Assembly: GCA_039000515.1 (NCBI GenBank)
Contig: JBCFYV010001001.1
Coordinates: 2,269,889-2,333,888, forward strand
DNA from: Timema cristinae
Taxonomy: Eukaryota; Arthropoda; Insecta; Phasmatodea; Timematidae
Reading direction: 5' to 3'
DNA: 64,000 bases
Of this stretch, positions 20,998 through 31,885 are shown in pieces. A program made the translations under genes and the position numbers. Position 1 is the first letter of the stretch, and each line of letters begins with the position of its first letter. A model generated the notes under the pieces. It did not search any database. It saw nothing but the letters and a program-made list of their open reading frames with translations, and was not told the origin of the DNA.

Positions 20998-21577
20998 GTT
21001 AGGTATATAGAAGAACGTGAGTTTAAGGGTAGTGTTTTAGCAGTTTTTATAGGAAAACATGTTTATTTTTAAATTAAATAAATGAAATATCGCGCCAGTA
21101 AAATTATAGTTTAATTTTCTTCATTTGGCGATATCAACAAATTGTTGAATATAACCCGCCTCGGTGGCGTAGTTGGCTAACGCGCTTGTCGTGTTAAGCT
21201 CGACTGCTGAGGACGGGGAGATCGAGGTTCGAATCTCGGTCGGGTGAACTGGGCGTGGTTTTTCCTAAATGGTTTTCCACTCTCCCTCCATGCAAATGCG
21301 GGTTCACTTCCTCTATTTCAACCTTCCCAATTCCTAATTCATTAGCGTAATTAGTACTTAAAGCGTATAACCCGAACGGGTAGTAAGACGCGGTGCTAAA
21401 TTTATTTATTATTATTATTATTATTTGTTGTTGAATATATTTCATGAGCATAGCGGTATTATATTATATTCTTTAAATTTATGTCTATACTGTTTCAATA
21501 TATATTTTTTTCTATAGAAGCTGCAAAATCGCTGGGTTTTTTTGTTTTTTTTCGCGTTGCATACACTCGCACCTTAA
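20998..21577. mobile_element. Foldback MITE (FB) containing a SINE1
   Basis: The left arm has GCAGTTTTTATAGGAAAACA and TTTAATTTTCTTCATTTGG; the right side has CATGAGCATAGCGGTATTA and ends near CACTCGCACCTTAA. A SINE1 (21154-21428) with its own duplication splits it. Confidence 0.6.
21154..21428 (+). repeat. SINE1, full length
   Basis: The best-preserved type: CCCGCCTCGGTGGCGTAGTT (A-box TGGCGTAGTTGG), B-box GAGGTTCGAATCTCGG, body GTTTTCCACTCTCCCTCC and ATGCGGGTTCACTTCC, tail CCCGAACGGGTAGTAAGACG then (ATT)n. TGTTGAATATA flanks both ends (21143-21153, 21429-21439), an 11-bp target duplication. It has split Pol III boxes and is derived from a tRNA. The 85-codon antisense frame over it is incidental. 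Confidence 0.9.
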
Positions 21578-22969
21578 AACATTTTCTTGGAGGAGAGAGA
21601 GAATAATGGCAGCTCCATGTACCCTCCTGGATAACATTTGTAGGGGACTGCGGTGCCTATGGGTAAAAGGTAAACAAACACCCTCCCTTGCGATGTTTTT
21701 GTCTGCGGTTGCTCTGTTCAGACGGATGTCCTCACATCTTCCTTTTTCTCCCTCTAGTCTCCAGTCAGAGGGCCAGGGTGGAAATAGACTCATAAGATTA
21801 TTCAATGTCTCTTGACTCCGTTCTTGGTAGCAGCTTAGGGCAGTGTTGCACAAACCTTAAAAGTTGCCGGTATACTCATGGCGGCCGCCTCGGTCAGCGA
21901 TAAAGTAGCTTATCAATCGCTGTCAGGCCACATTAATTTAAAAAAAAAAAGGTCTATGTCTTTTTCCCTGGAACTTCTACTTTATCCTGTATAAGCTGTA
22001 TAAGCTCCCTTATACTCCCTTTGGCCCTTCAACTACAGCCACACTTTATAATGTCAATAAGAAAGAGAGGAAAGAAAACTACGAGACTTTTTTTTATCTC
22101 AAGGTAAAGATAAGAGCTTGTTGCTAGTTCTCGAACATCTTAAAATTTTCTGTTGTGAGCCTATCAAACAATTACGGTATGCGTTAGCGATAAGCTAACT
22201 CTAAAGCCTTCGTTCATCGAGCCTAGTGCACAGACAAGAAAGAAACAGACTCTCAAGCTTACGGGAGTTTCGCTTCGATCCTTTTGCCAGCTTGAGTCCT
22301 TCAACTCTAGGCTTCGCTAGTGTCACTCCTGGGTGATGATAGGACTACTAACCGCAGCGATCCTAGTGTTGAAGGACTCGAGCTGCCAACCATTGTAACA
22401 TAGAGGTTGAGTGTCTGGTATATTATTTGTCTGTGGCTTAGTGTTATAACTCCGCAAATATGTTTAAGAAGTTTTTAAAATGAGCTAATCTGACATTTTT
22501 AGGGGTTTACGAAACTTCAAAAACTTCGACTTCACATCAAATATTCGTTCGCTTCTATTTCGATTTAGAAAGTAAAATTCCGGATTCGACAATTATTATG
22601 AAGCTTCTAAAAATAATTTAAAGTCAAAACAACATTTATGTTTTTTTTTTTAAATTCTGCTGTTATTTAATCACAAATTAGTGTCAGTGTAAAACATAAA
22701 TCTTAAACAAGTATATTGAATTTTGTGATAATAGCTTAATTTATCATTTTAAGACGAAAATATTAATTATGTTTGGAATAGCAGTTTGTAAATTAGATAT
22801 AGTATCTAAAATTACATAGTTATGCAAAGTATAATATTTTTATTTAATGTCTCAAATTATTTTTTAAAGTATTTTTTGTTGTTGGAATTTTTCGAGTTTA
22901 TTTTTAAATAACGCTCGTAGAATTAAATATCACGTTAGAGCTGAACGTCTGCGCGGCAATTTCTCACTT
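21578..22969. other. No gene seen; overlapping frames without support
   Basis: Antisense-overlapping frames at 21512-21853 (113 codons) and 21606-21815 have no recognised domain. The sequence is less AT-rich around 21600-22400. An inverted repeat at 22286-22387 is listed separately. Confidence 0.4.
22286..22387. repeat. Inverted repeat, 26-bp arms
   Basis: GCCAGCTTGAGTCCTTCAAC... (22286-22311) pairs with ...GTTGAAGGACTCGAGCTGCC (22362-22387), with about three mismatches and a 50-base loop. It may be the core of a MITE or a stem-loop; flanking ends are not defined. Confidence 0.6.
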
Positions 22970-23407
22970 AGTGTTCCCCTAAACAAGTTTTTTTTCGTGG
23001 CACACTGTTTTGTTTTAGTTACGCGCCGTGGCAGTAAAAAATGGATTACGCGCCAAGTACAACGCGGGACGATATATCAAAATCAGGAAAATATAGACTC
23101 ATTTTTTCATGAAGTAAGTACACATGTTTCAATATTAAAACTTAAAATTCTGTTTTGAACTGGTTCTTTAATATTTATAAACATTTCGTTCAAAGTATTA
23201 GTAATGTAGGTAAAAATTATAACTCTAACTTCGTGCGAAAGCTTTTGATTTTGTCAGATATATTAAAAATATTAGTAGGTACATACGAGTGAGTAAGTAA
23301 TGCTGACGACGCGTCATCAAGCCGCAATACGTGTCGCTCAGGGCTGTGACTGTACAGCATACCTAATTCACCAGCGTGCCACGACACACCGTTTGCGGAA
23401 CACTGGC
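22970..23407. mobile_element. hAT-like element with AGTGTTCC ends
   Basis: The left end is TAGTGTTCCCCTAAACAAG followed by CGTGGCACACTG. The right end in reverse complement is CAGTGTTCCGCAAACGGTG followed by CGTGGCACGCTG. CAGTGTTCC...AAAC ends are typical of hAT elements. A clear 8-bp duplication is not visible. No transposase. End fragments of the same kind occur at 50410-50480 and 62136-62215. Confidence 0.6.
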
Positions 23408-24899
23408 TTAGCGGTTTAATCCTGATCTTCTGAATTTAGGGCCTTAACCCCAAAAGACGCTTTCCTAGTCACCATGTAATCGACCAGCTTTCGTGGTAAT
23501 GTCACAAGCCCCCTTCCCCATTATCCCCCATAAAATATCATACTGGTTAGGGCCTTGACTTTATACACACTATCTGCCCTAAATTAAATTTCTGGTTGTG
23601 ACACTTGTTTATATGTTAAGAATAATTGCAACATAATCACACTAAAAAATCAAGTAGATAAACAATCATTTCGATTTAATTTCACTTTGAAATTTCGTTA
23701 TTTTTTTATTTATTAGTTAAATCATATATTCATTAGATCACAAAATATGTTAATTACGTTGAGGTTTTTAAAGAAACCAGTTATTTTATGTAACTGAAAA
23801 ATTACATATTTCGTAAATCAATATATTTTATTAGAAAAGGGTGCATGCCCCTAATTAGTTTGTTATTCACCTTCTCTAATAATACCCTTGTAAAATATCT
23901 CCTCATCATCACAGTCATCTTGTTCTCAAATTAGTTGAGCAGGTTTTCATCTCTAGTTTTGTTTTATTTATCACGTCCCACGAGTGATATGAACGTTTCT
24001 TTCGGTCCGTTTGGACGCTGATGGATGACAACACACTATCCATGTGAGTTCTTTGTCATAACTGGCCATGTGTTAGGTAGTGCTGTCAACCAAGGGCATA
24101 ACTGCCTTTCCTTTGGTTGAGAGCTGACTGACCATGGCAGATAATTTGTAATGTTGGAAAACATTGCTTTGAAATGTATAAACACTTTATTCCTCTTATT
24201 AATAAATCGTACTACTTTCTCATTTAGTCTACTGTAGTATGTAATAAATTTTCGATTGTTTTCAAAAAAGCCCCATCAGTAAAAAAACACCTTAATATAT
24301 ATATTTCCCTAAGAAAAACATAGGCCTACATTATTTTCTTAGTAATATTAAACAATTTTCAGATAAAAAAAAATTGAACCAAAACTACTATGGTAATTTT
24401 TTTAAATTTACAAATTAAAAAATAATCGGTAAACTACCCTTAAATCTCGTTTTTCTCAAATAAAAACAAACAGGCATACAATTTTATTTATAATGTAAAA
24501 CGTTACCAATCCATAAACCCATTTTGAACCAAAACATGGCCATTTTCGAAATGTTTCAAATTTAAAAGAATCTTTTCCGATTAAAATGTCTTCTATTTAT
24601 TATAAAGTTAAAATAAAGTATATTTATATATATCAAACCTACTCTTTTTCTCGTGGTTTGGTGTGTGGATATAGACCATCGTCAATATTGGAACGAATTT
24701 CTCAAATCTATAAAATAGTATACTTATTGATTAATACAAACATCCTTATGTTTTAAGAAGTGTTTGAATGATTTGTTTAAAATGTAGTACTTTCAAAACC
24801 AAGGCAATTAATTACTAAATCTAAGAAGAGTGGTTTAAAAAAAAAAGGGTTCAGGCATTACTGTGGAATCACACTTTCACCGAAAAACAAGAACAAAAC
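23408..24899. other. No gene seen; AT-rich
   Basis: AT-rich, with a small imperfect hairpin near 24088-24122 (CAACCAAGGGC...GCCTTTCCTTTGGTTG). Nothing else recognisable. Confidence 0.4.
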
Positions 24900-25150
24900 A
24901 TAAACGTAATCACGTGATGAGCTCTAAGCCAATCACAAGGTTTCAGCCTCTTCGGTTTGTTCTCTCGACACGACTTGAAATAACAACTTCAAATTTCCTT
25001 TTTTTCCTACGCGATTAAATCAGCTTGGCTACCCAATCAAATGTCAAAGCCAAATGACACAATCATTTGGCATGTTGTTACAAGCGAGATACTAACAGAC
25101 AGCTGCATCTACTGTTGTGAAATTATTTGAAACAACTCGTTAAATTGTAA
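24900..25150 (+). repeat. Dispersed repeat R2, copy 1
   Basis: Shares an ordered set of blocks with 31220-31470: AACCAATCACAAGGTTTCAG-like, GACACGACTTGAAATAAC, ACAGACAGCTGCATCTACTG and TTGTGAAATNATNT. Divergence is high. Function and superfamily unknown. Confidence 0.5.
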
Positions 25151-25617
25151 GCGAATGTGTCGTTTTGGTACAGTTTAGATTTGTCACGCGGCACAGTATA
25201 ATAATTGGAAGCATCCAACGTGATATTAAACTAAAAATACATTAAATCAGTATATTTTTAGTTTGTTTTACAAAGTACGTTGAGTTAACGTACATTTCTG
25301 CCAGCGTGTGAATTGTTATAACACTACAGTAAATTCTGCTTCTTTTTTTTTCAAATGTGTGAACTAAGCTTAAGTAGGAAGGGAGTTTAAACAGTACCTT
25401 GAACGAAATAAGTTTTATTTGGACTAATGAATATTAAATATTACAATAAAATATCCTGTTTTCGACAGTATACACATTTTTTGTACTAAATTAAGATCGA
25501 TATAATCCGTAGTATTAATTACAAAGCAGATTAATCAAAAGATACTTAATTTACCAGCAGACTCTTTGAGTTTCAAGATCATAGGTCTACTCCAATTTTA
25601 AAATAACACCATTGTTA
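25151..25617. other. No gene seen
   Basis: AT-rich; no supportable feature before the SINE2 duplication at 25605. Confidence 0.4.
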
Positions 25618-25805
25618 TTATTATTAGCACCGCATCTTATTACCCGTTCGGGTTATACGCACTTACGCTAATGTGTAATAGTAGGTGATTGTGAAATGAA
25701 ATGGAGGACCTACAATTTAACGTGGAATCCGAACCATGGTGGAGGCCTGGCATTCCCACATTCACAAATGTCTTGTCAGGGGTGAAGGAAGGGTTTGGTA
25801 ATCAA
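25618..25805 (-). repeat. SINE2, 5'-truncated
   Basis: Minus-strand copy beginning in the body at GATTACCAAACCCTTCCTTC and ending with the CCCGAACGGGTAATAAGATG tail and (TAA)n. AACACCATTGTTA flanks both sides (25605-25617, 25806-25818), a perfect 13-bp duplication. The tRNA-like head is missing, so it could not be transcribed from its own A and B boxes. Confidence 0.85.
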
Positions 25806-25818
25806 AACACCATTGTTA

Positions 25819-26235
25819 AAATGTGAGTCTAGCCCATCAGACCCGAAGGCCATCGATGTGGCGTGGTGCTTGATTATTGAAAAAAATTCTAGCAGGATGG
25901 TCATAAACTCTCTAATATTTAAAACAAATAAAATTAGTATGCCGAAATAATCAATATGGCCAAATTTCCTTAAGTTTCCAAAACTATAGAAAAAGTTTTC
26001 AAAAACCTTAATAATCAAATGTCGGCTGTCTATCCATCAATCAACCAGAAAATGTGATAAAAATATTACCTATTAATTTAATTTAAAAATTAAACCGAGT
26101 GCTATATAATTACGGTGCTTCCCAAGATTTTTAGAGCCACGGTCTAATTTTTAGAACAACAAACTTTCTCGATGCTGCTAGCTGTAATGGTCATGAGTTT
26201 GAGAGGGAAGGGGGTGTTTGTAATTTAATATTTTT
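25819..26235. other. No gene seen
   Basis: An 80-codon antisense frame (25776-26018) overlaps the SINE end and has no recognised domain. Confidence 0.4.
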
Positions 26236-26486
26236 TTTTAGCATAACGTCTAACTACCCATTCGTATTATACGCTTATGTACTAATTACACCTATGGTTT
26301 AGGAATTATAATGTTTGAATTGAGAGGAAGTGTACGCAAATTTGCGTAGAGAGAGAGAGAGAAACCATTTAGTAAAAACCACCCTCAATATGCCCAACCG
26401 AGATTAAACCACAATCTCCCCGTCATTGTCAGTCTATTATATTGCTAGAGTAGCACCTTAGATCACGCGGCCACCGAAACGGGTTT
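26236..26486 (-). repeat. SINE3, diverged
   Basis: Minus strand: CCCGTTTCGGTGGCCGCGTG, GACAATGACGGGGAGATTGT, a weak B-box GTGGTTTAATCTCGG, then body and tail (GCGTATAATACGAATGGGTA). A GAGA microsatellite (26346-26363) sits in the body. Confidence 0.65.
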
Positions 26487-27234
26487 TAATTTGATTATTT
26501 TTTGACCGGATTTAAAAAAAAAATTGTTGAATATAATTTTAGTTTTTTTCCCATTCTCATTTTTCCCCCCCCTTTTTTTTTCACTTTTTCATTTTTCCAT
26601 GCATTTCTTTTTTCATATAGTTACAAAAATGTTCATGTTTAAAAAACTTTTCACACCATACAGCTTGGAAACCAATTTTTATAATAGATTATCTTTAAAT
26701 GATATTCTAAACTCAATTTTAACTGTCATCTATTCAATAAATAGGTACCCGTTCTCAAACTACTTCACTTAAGGTTTACCATGAACAAATTAAATGTCCA
26801 TCAATAATAATTTTACACCCGTATTTTTAGCAAACTATTTATCATGTCTGTGAAGGTGAATTTTTTTTAATATACTTTTGGTTCTGTGCGGCTTTCATCA
26901 CAAAGGTTTGTTTTTTACAAAACAGTCTATTGTAATTCTTCGCTAACGAACGATTGTTCTGAAGGTTTTTGCTGACGAATACGGAAGTCTTGAGTCGAGT
27001 ATATTCACATGAGCTTTAATTTAAAGTTGCTTTAGCCGTTTAGCGTTTCCGTTGGTAGAGTTTAAGGTTTAACTCTCTTGTCATATTATTTTTATTAAAT
27101 AAAATAGACCATTTTGCACTCTTTCTATCCCTTTCTATGCTAAAATGGGTATCCTTTTTCCAAAAATTACACTCCCTATCCTAGCCTTTGGATTGAGCCG
27201 ATTATAATCTTGGTAGTTACTGATACTTAATTAC
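26487..27234. other. No gene seen; homopolymer-rich
   Basis: An 82-codon frame at 26524-26772 is dominated by Phe/Ser encoded by T-rich tracts and is not credible. No other feature recognised. Confidence 0.4.
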
Positions 27235-28180
27235 TCTATGGCATTATGTGCTCGAAAGTTCAATGCCGTACTTATAAAAATATTCCACCTTACCCTACCT
27301 TGAGCTAGTTCTGTTCAATCCACCTCATAACACACTACCCCTATCTTGAGCTAATTCTATCCAATCCACCTTATTACACCCTATCTATACTTTGAACTAG
27401 TTATATTCAATCCACCTCATTACACCCTATCCCCATCTTGAGCTAGTTATATCCAATCCACCTCATTACACACTATCCCTATATTGAGCTAGTTATATCC
27501 AATCCACATCATTACACACTACCTATATTGAACTAATTCTATCCAATCCACCTCATGACACCCTATATATACTTTGAACTAGTTATATTCAATCCACCTT
27601 ATTACACCCTATCCCCATCTTGACTAGTTATATCCAATCCACCTCATTACACACTATCCCTATATTGAGCTAGTTATATCCAATCCACATCATTACACAC
27701 TACCTATATTGAACTAATTCTATCCAATCCACCTCATGACACCCTATATATACTTTGAACTAGTTATATTCAATCCACCTCATTACACACTATCCCTATA
27801 TTGAGCTAGTTATATCCATCCACATCATTACACACTACCCCTATCTTAAGCTGTTCTGTCCAATCCCTCATTACACTCTATCTATACTTTGAACTAGTTC
27901 TATGCAATCCACCTCATTATACACTATCTTTATATTGAGCTAGTTATAACCAATTCACCTCATTACACACTATCCCTATATTGAGCTAGTTATATCCAAT
28001 CCACATCATTACACACTACCTATATTGAGCTAAATCTATCCAATCCACCTCATTACACCCTATCTATACTTTGAACTAGTTATATTCAATCCACCTCATT
28101 ACACACTATTCCTGTATTGAGTTAGTTCTATCTAGTCCAACTCATTACACCCTATCTCTTTAAGGTCCAATCTAATATTA
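27235..28180 (+). repeat. Satellite, unit about 46 bp, about 19 units
   Basis: The unit reads roughly CCTCATTACACACTATCCCT then ATATTGAGCTAGTTATATCC and AATCCA. Unit types alternate (ATATTGAGCTAG versus ATACTTTGAACTAG, CACACTA versus CACCCTA) in a repeating order, indicating higher-order units of several monomers. The leader CTCTATGGCATTATGTGCTC before the array recurs before the related array at the right edge of the window (63880-64000). Confidence 0.85.
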
Positions 28181-28185
28181 TCCTC

Positions 28186-28354
28186 CCATCTTCATCTAGG
28201 TATTCCCAATGGTCTCTTCCCATTGGGTTTGCCAGTCAATACCCTGAACAAGGTTCTAAATTCTCCCATTCACGCTGCATATCCTGCTCACCGTAATCTA
28301 CGAGACTTGATTATCCTAACAATTTCTGGTAATGGGTAAAGGATAAACGTTCTG

Positions 28355-28387
<33 letters not shown>

Positions 28388-28390
28388 CTA
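28186..28390 (+). repeat. Conserved repeat tail with (GAT)n
   Basis: A segment from TATTCCCAATGGTCTCTTCC to GTTCTGAGGATGATGATGAT. One frame reads PNGLFPLGLPVNTLNKVLNS and continues PIHAAYPAHRNLRDLIILT before a stop. This peptide string resembles a translation I recall as recurrent in animal repetitive DNA, possibly from a non-LTR element 3' region; that is memory, not a search. It ends in about ten GAT units. Confidence 0.4.
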
Positions 28391-28865
28391 ATAAATGTGT
28401 AACCTGAATCAATAATTTTTTTTAAATTGTATCTTCTTTTGTGATTTTAGATTTATTGTTGTCCCCGATTTTTGCCAAGAATAAAATGGTCAATTTACCC
28501 TGAAACTTGTTCTCAAGGAGTGCAGCAATCGATCAAACGCGTCATTCACACGCGCACCGTTTCGCGCGGCTTAATGTGAACGTATTCTCCTTGAAAAAAA
28601 AAAAGAACAACCATTTCATTTGTTCAGGACAAGTTAATCTCTCGTATTGCTCCAAGCGGCGGTGATTGTTGTGATTGGCGCTTCTCTGCTATTCCTTCCA
28701 GCAACCGATCAAATTTACTGACCTCATCATTTTGTTCTACTTTACTTTTTTTCTTTTTTCTTTTTTGTTGGAAGTCCTGTACTCTTAATTAGTTCGCCTC
28801 CCGTCCGGAAAGATTTAATGCAGTAAAATTACAGTTATTAAAGCAGCTAGTTTTTCGGCGATGGT
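28391..28865. other. No gene seen; short CpG-rich patch
   Basis: Positions 28530-28580 are unusually CpG-rich for this window (CAAACGCGTCATTCACACGC, CGTTTCGCGCGGC). A TTTC-rich pyrimidine run follows near 28740-28770. No gene recognised. Confidence 0.4.
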
Positions 28866-29566
28866 TTAAGGTGGGATGAAAGCAAAGTAAGTTATAAAGT
28901 CAATATCATTGCCATTTTTTACTAAATTATTTTTTTGACCAAGATAAATAAAATGTTGCTACAGTAGTCCTATATACGCTCAGTTTAATTTTATGCCCGC
29001 AATAATCTATCAAGTTCTTGAATAATTGTCACGAACATTTGATCTGAAACCTTTTAAACAAAGAGAAAAATTCCTATTAAAATGACTCAACGCCAATGAC
29101 GTTTTTTTTTTAAAAAAAACTATTGAGATACCTATGTATAGAAAAATTATCCCGACACCTTAGCTTAGTCGGTAGCGTGTCTGTATACTGAGTTAAGGGT
29201 CCCGGATTCGATTCCCGACGTGGCCGAGAAATTTATCTCAGATTAATTGTGGGTTTTCCCTTTCATAGTGTTGAATTAACAGCCGGGACTGGATGTTGTG
29301 CCTGTCTTAGTCTTAAGTTAAATTATAAGGCATATGAAGCTATATAGGCCTGTCAAGCCGTAGTGGAAAATATATGGCTTGAATAAAAAAAACTGGCCAA
29401 GGCCACAGGATGGAAACATTAATGGGTGTAAAAAATTGTTTATAAAATTAAACTAATTACACCCACTGAAATATTTTTATTTTTATTTTGGCCCTAATAT
29501 GTTTTTGTTCATAATAAAATTAATAAATATCAACTTGATCTCGCGTTTCCTACTTTACCACCTTAA
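28866..29566. mobile_element. Foldback MITE (FB) containing a SINE4
   Basis: Starts TTAAGGTGGGATGAAAGC (TTAA 28866-28869) and ends TACTTTACCACCTTAA (TTAA 29563-29566). Arms carry AAGATAAATAAAATGTTGC and ATTTTATTTTGGCCCTAATA. It is enlarged by the SINE4 at 29152-29393. Confidence 0.65.
29152..29393 (+). repeat. SINE4, full length with A-rich tail
   Basis: The head CCGACACCTTAGCTTAGTCG (A-box) is followed by the B-box CGGATTCGATTCCCGACG. The body has GCCGGGACTGGATGTTGTGC and ATATAGGCCTGTCAAGCCG, and the 3' end is ATATGGCTTGAATAAAAAAA. Its tail differs from SINE1-3, so it probably depends on another LINE. Confidence 0.75.
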
Positions 29567-30364
29567 GTAAGCCTGCGAGTAGAAAGGAAAATCATTTTGA
29601 AACGCTTGAACAAACGCTTTTTTTTTTAATTAGAAGTAATTGGTTATTTCGGATTTTTTTCTACGCTGAAATGGAAATGAAAGGTATCAACATGTCTATA
29701 CAGTGTTAAAATCCTCACTATTTAAGGCCCTTGGTCCTGTCGAGTGCAAGTCTAAAACCTATTTTGTGGGATGGTGGGCGGGAGGGTGAAAGGCATGGCG
29801 TGGCTTCACAACCAACCAAAGTATCCTTCCGCGCCAACAAGAACAGATGGATCACGGAAACCGTAGACGGCGCTAGCTACCTGACAGGTCTTGCAGAAAA
29901 ATCATACTTTTGGAAATATCAGCTCTCTCTCGAGAACGAGTGAAATGTTTATGTTAATATTTTTAACACTCCTTCTAAGAGAATGTATCAATGTTTATTA
30001 ATTGTTACATTTTCTTATTTTTTGTTATGAAGCCTGCAGTTTTTTATTGAAAAATGTGAATTTCATCGATATTTGATCACTGTAAAATTATAGAGGAGGT
30101 GTGTATATGAAAGTATAGCTTAATCGACATGCTTCTTTCTATTCTTGAACAAATTATTTCCGAAAAGAAACTGGCAAAATCATAAAAATTCTTAAAGATA
30201 ACTATTTGTTCCCATGGCACTGCATTTCTACACCAAATGAAAAGGGCCAATTGCCTTAAGCTATATAATTTAAAAAATAATTAATCGAAAGATCAAACTA
30301 GCTCATTTTCAATGTTATGAAAGAACACATTTCTTGGATTTATAGCTTTTTATTTTGTCTATTT
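29567..30364. other. No gene seen; GC-richer patch 29740-29940
   Basis: A 70-codon frame (29731-29943) lies in a patch that is GC-richer than its surroundings (GGATGGTGGGCGGGAGGGTG, GTAGACGGCGCTAGCTACC). It has no recognised domain. It could be a fragment of an exon but I cannot support that. Confidence 0.35.
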
Positions 30365-30800
30365 AAAAAATGTGTAGTTGGTTAAAAAAATTAACAAATT
30401 TTGGGAAAGGTTGAAATTTTAAGAGAAAGTTAAAAATGCATTTTAGAGGTAGGTAAAAATTTTGGGGTTTGGTCCAGCACTTTTAATGGTAAACTAAAAA
30501 TAACTTTTTTAAATTGTTATTAAAAAATCTTGAGAATAGGCTAAAAATGCATTTTGGGAATAGGTTAAAATTTGGTTGGTAGTTATGTTAAAAACACACT
30601 TTGGAGTAAAATTAAAAATTAATTTTGAGAATATAGTTAATATTAATTGTAGGGGTATGTTAAAAACACATTTATGAGGCAGTCCCAAGCTTTGGTAGTT
30701 GGTCTAAACTATTTAAATGGTGGGTTAAACATACATACATTTTGGGAATACATTAAAAATTAATTTTGGAATGAAAAAACATTTTGGAAATGGATTTAAA
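30365..30800 (+). repeat. Degenerate tandem repeat, TTAAAAATGCATTTTGG type
   Basis: About ten degenerate units of 30-45 bp containing GTTAAAAATNCATTTTGGGAAT or GTTAAAAACACATTT. Spacing is irregular and the units are AT-rich. Old, non-coding array. Confidence 0.6.
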
Positions 30801-31219
30801 AAAAATATTGTTCCCAGCATTCCAAAGGAGAACTAAATTCTACACGCAGTTCTCAATGGGCGTTTCATGAAACTGATCTGTATATCGATTGATCTAAAGC
30901 TCTTACAACTTATTTATGCGATACCGTTGGAGTGATTTACTCAGAAAACGATAAAAGATGATTGGGTTTAATTTCCGAACTGAAATTAATTAGACACACC
31001 GTTGAACTAATCGTTGAAGCATGACTTCGTTGGAAACGATCGCTAATGATTCCCGGAATCTTCGACTTGTACCAGGAGGAGGGTCATCGTGAGTGTGCAC
31101 TTTTACCAACATTCCCCGCGTAAATATCCTATCATATACTGGTTCTCTGTAAGTTAGACAGCCTTTGCACGTAAACAAGGTTAAAGCTTGTTTCACACGC
31201 TCGTTGAAAAACCAGAGCA

Positions 31220-31470
31220 AGCAGAAACGTGATCAAGGTACCCGTTCTAAACCAATCGCAAGATTTCAGATCATCACCATTTTCCACTCGGCGCGATTTG
31301 AAATAACTTCATCTTTTCTTTTTCTGCGTGACTTCATCAGCTTATGGAGGAAATTTAGTCAAATTTACAAACCAATCCACTCAAGCAGTGCACATACGCC
31401 TATAATGAGAAACACAAGCAGACATCTGCATCTACTGTTGTGAAATAATCTTGTTAAATGGTGTGAGGTT
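31220..31470 (+). repeat. Dispersed repeat R2, copy 2
   Basis: Diverged relative of 24900-25150: AAACCAATCGCAAGATTTCA, GGCGCGATTTGAAATAAC, GACATCTGCATCTACTGTTG. The 92-codon frame at 31165-31443 over it is not supported because copy 1 does not keep it open. Confidence 0.5.
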
Positions 31471-31511
31471 GTGAAACATTGTGGTAATTTGGAGTCCTTG
31501 GGGTATCAGCT

Positions 31512-31885
31512 AAGGGGGAGATGTAGGAAACGCGAGTTAGGGGCAATGATTTTACAGTTTTTAAAGCAAAACTTTTTTGGACTAAATAAATTAAATATCT
31601 CTCCAGTAGAAACATAGTTTAATTTTCTTCACATGATAACCTCAACCGATATTAAATATATGTCATGAGAATAGTGGCATTAGATGAGAAATTTTTTAAA
31701 TGAACATATTGTTGTCATTAATTTCCAGGCCATCCTTGAAAGAAATTCAACAACTGTTGATATTTATCATGTGAAGAAAATTAAACTCTATATCTTTACT
31801 GGAGAAATATTTTAATGTTTTGATATAAAAAATGCAAAAAAATACCGCCTTTAACTAGCATCCTACACTCCTACCCTTACTACCT
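31512..31885. mobile_element. Foldback MITE (FB)
   Basis: CTAAGGGGGAGATGTAGGAA on the left and CCTACCCTTACTACCTTAG on the right. Arms include ACTAAATAAATTAAATATCT, CCAGTAGAAACATAG and TTTCTTCACATGATAACC, with their mirror images. The boundary shows CTAA/TTAG rather than a clear TTAA. Confidence 0.65.

Noticed and set aside
21194..21451. 85-codon antisense frame (also similar ones near 15061 and 52371) with the shared [16 protein letters not shown] string
   Set aside because: This recurring peptide is the antisense translation of the SINE1 head and body.
22970..23407. 8-bp target duplication for the AGTGTTCC element
   Set aside because: CTTAG occurs near both ends but in positions incompatible with a common boundary, so I do not claim a duplication.
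27235..28180. CRISPR-like array
   Set aside because: Head-to-tail satellite without spacers.
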